Assembly: GCF_019599275.1 (NCBI RefSeq)
Contig: NZ_JAHZTD010000001.1
Location: forward strand, 1,426,001-1,490,000
DNA: 64,000 bases
Direction: 5' to 3'
Origin: Hymenobacter sp. HSC-4F20
GTDB taxonomy: Bacteria > Bacteroidota > Bacteroidia > Cytophagales > Hymenobacteraceae
Shown: positions 63,715 through 64,000 of the stretch, piece after piece
Position numbering within the stretch: position 1 is the first letter of the stretch
Layout of the letters: the number at the start of each line of letters is the position of its first letter
Program-made: the position numbers and the translations under genes
Notes under the pieces: model-generated
Database searches by the model: none
Told to the model about the DNA's origin: nothing
Seen by the model: only the letters and a program-made list of their open reading frames with translations

Positions 63715-64000
63715 ATGCTGGATGTACACCGCGAAGTACTGCCCAACGGCTTTCTGCTTATTCTTTCCCCTGATACCTCTTCCCCCGATGAGGTGAAGCT
63801 TACCCGGGCCCTGCACCGAGCCAGCCGTAGCGACAAAACCGCTATTCTGGTTGATTTAAGCTTGGTGGATACCCTGTCAGATGAGGTAATAGACTTGCTG
63901 CTGGCGTATGCCTTTATGCTTCACGCCCAGGAGCGCCGCCTGATTCTGTGCCACGTACCCCAGCCGGCCCAGCACCATTTTCTTTACCTCGACGCAGCTT
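63715..64000 (+). CDS. STAS-like domain protein (5' part)
   Basis: The gene runs off the window after 95 codons. From ATG 63715 it reads MLDVHREVLPNGFLLILSPD. It then goes through KTAILVDLSLVDTLSDEVIDLLLAYAFMLHAQERRLIL, which looks like the strand-helix pattern of an anti-sigma-factor antagonist (STAS) domain in which the central Asp-Leu-Ser stretch replaces the usual DLSGVxxIDSSG. The match is by pattern only, and I cannot see the rest. TACATTTA about 12 bases before the ATG may be its -7 promoter element. Confidence 0.6.
   Translation, partial: MLDVHREVLPNGFLLILSPDTSSPDEVKLTRALHRASRSDKTAILVDLSLVDTLSDEVIDLLLAYAFMLHAQERRLILCHVPQPAQHHFLYLDAA

Overview
The window reads as chromosomal DNA of a Bacteroidota bacterium, most likely Hymenobacter or a close relative in Hymenobacteraceae. 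The grounds are the GC-rich coding sequence, the gene content (DUF4290, DUF4846, DUF3109, Bat-type proteins, YwqK-like repeats) and several promoters of the Bacteroidota type (TTG or TTTG, then TAnnTTTG), with no evident Shine-Dalgarno sequences. I see no insertion sequence, integrase, prophage or CRISPR array. Almost all of it looks like vertically inherited core or lineage genes.

Layout. 1-5.1 kb: a lipid-synthesis block, rpmF(end)-plsX-fabH-efp-accB-accC. 5.4-6.9 kb: a lipoprotein alpha-amylase. 7-15.8 kb: housekeeping genes (DUF3109, glycosyltransferase, PcrA helicase, DUF4290, murA with Asp in place of the catalytic Cys, a DUF4349 lipoprotein and a decayed tandem copy of it, a small membrane protein). 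15.9-17 kb: an agmatinase/arginase-family enzyme. 17.2-26 kb: one minus-strand chemosensory operon that transcribes receptor-cheW-cheY-cheB-cheA-cheC. Its receptor has no membrane segment and carries ten consecutive 92-residue HAMP-type units like those of fungal Nik1 kinases. 26.4-30.6 kb: topA, DUF4846, sirtuin. 31.2-35 kb: a 1242-residue fusion of a degenerate metallophosphoesterase with an Omp85-like barrel. 35-38.9 kb: ppx and ppk converge on a perfect 33-bp inverted repeat, followed by ridA. 39-41 kb: gyrB. 41.4-42.5 kb: a propeller-gene remnant and a tRNA cluster (Ser, Pro, Arg) with a textbook promoter. 42.6-47.5 kb: BatB- and BatC-like genes, a thiolase and a YwqK-like repeat protein.

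47.7-57.8 kb is the most coherent regulatory system. A sensor kinase and NtrC-type regulator lie in the same transcription direction as a MacAB/TolC-like export system (HlyD adaptor, TolC channel, ABC ATPase, two FtsX-type permeases), with an ECF-type sigma factor inside the run. Two upstream regions, before the adaptor gene and before the ATPase gene, share a 16-bp palindrome plus a third half-site. Each palindrome lies exactly 66 bp upstream of a near-consensus -24/-12 (sigma-54) element. This predicts that the regulator drives both its own operon and the adaptor/channel operon.

58-64 kb: a TonB-dependent outer-membrane receptor with a long leader, a small secreted protein, a free-standing CarboxypepD_reg-domain protein, a TIGR02117/DUF2459 protein, and the start of a gene that may encode a STAS-like protein and runs off the window.
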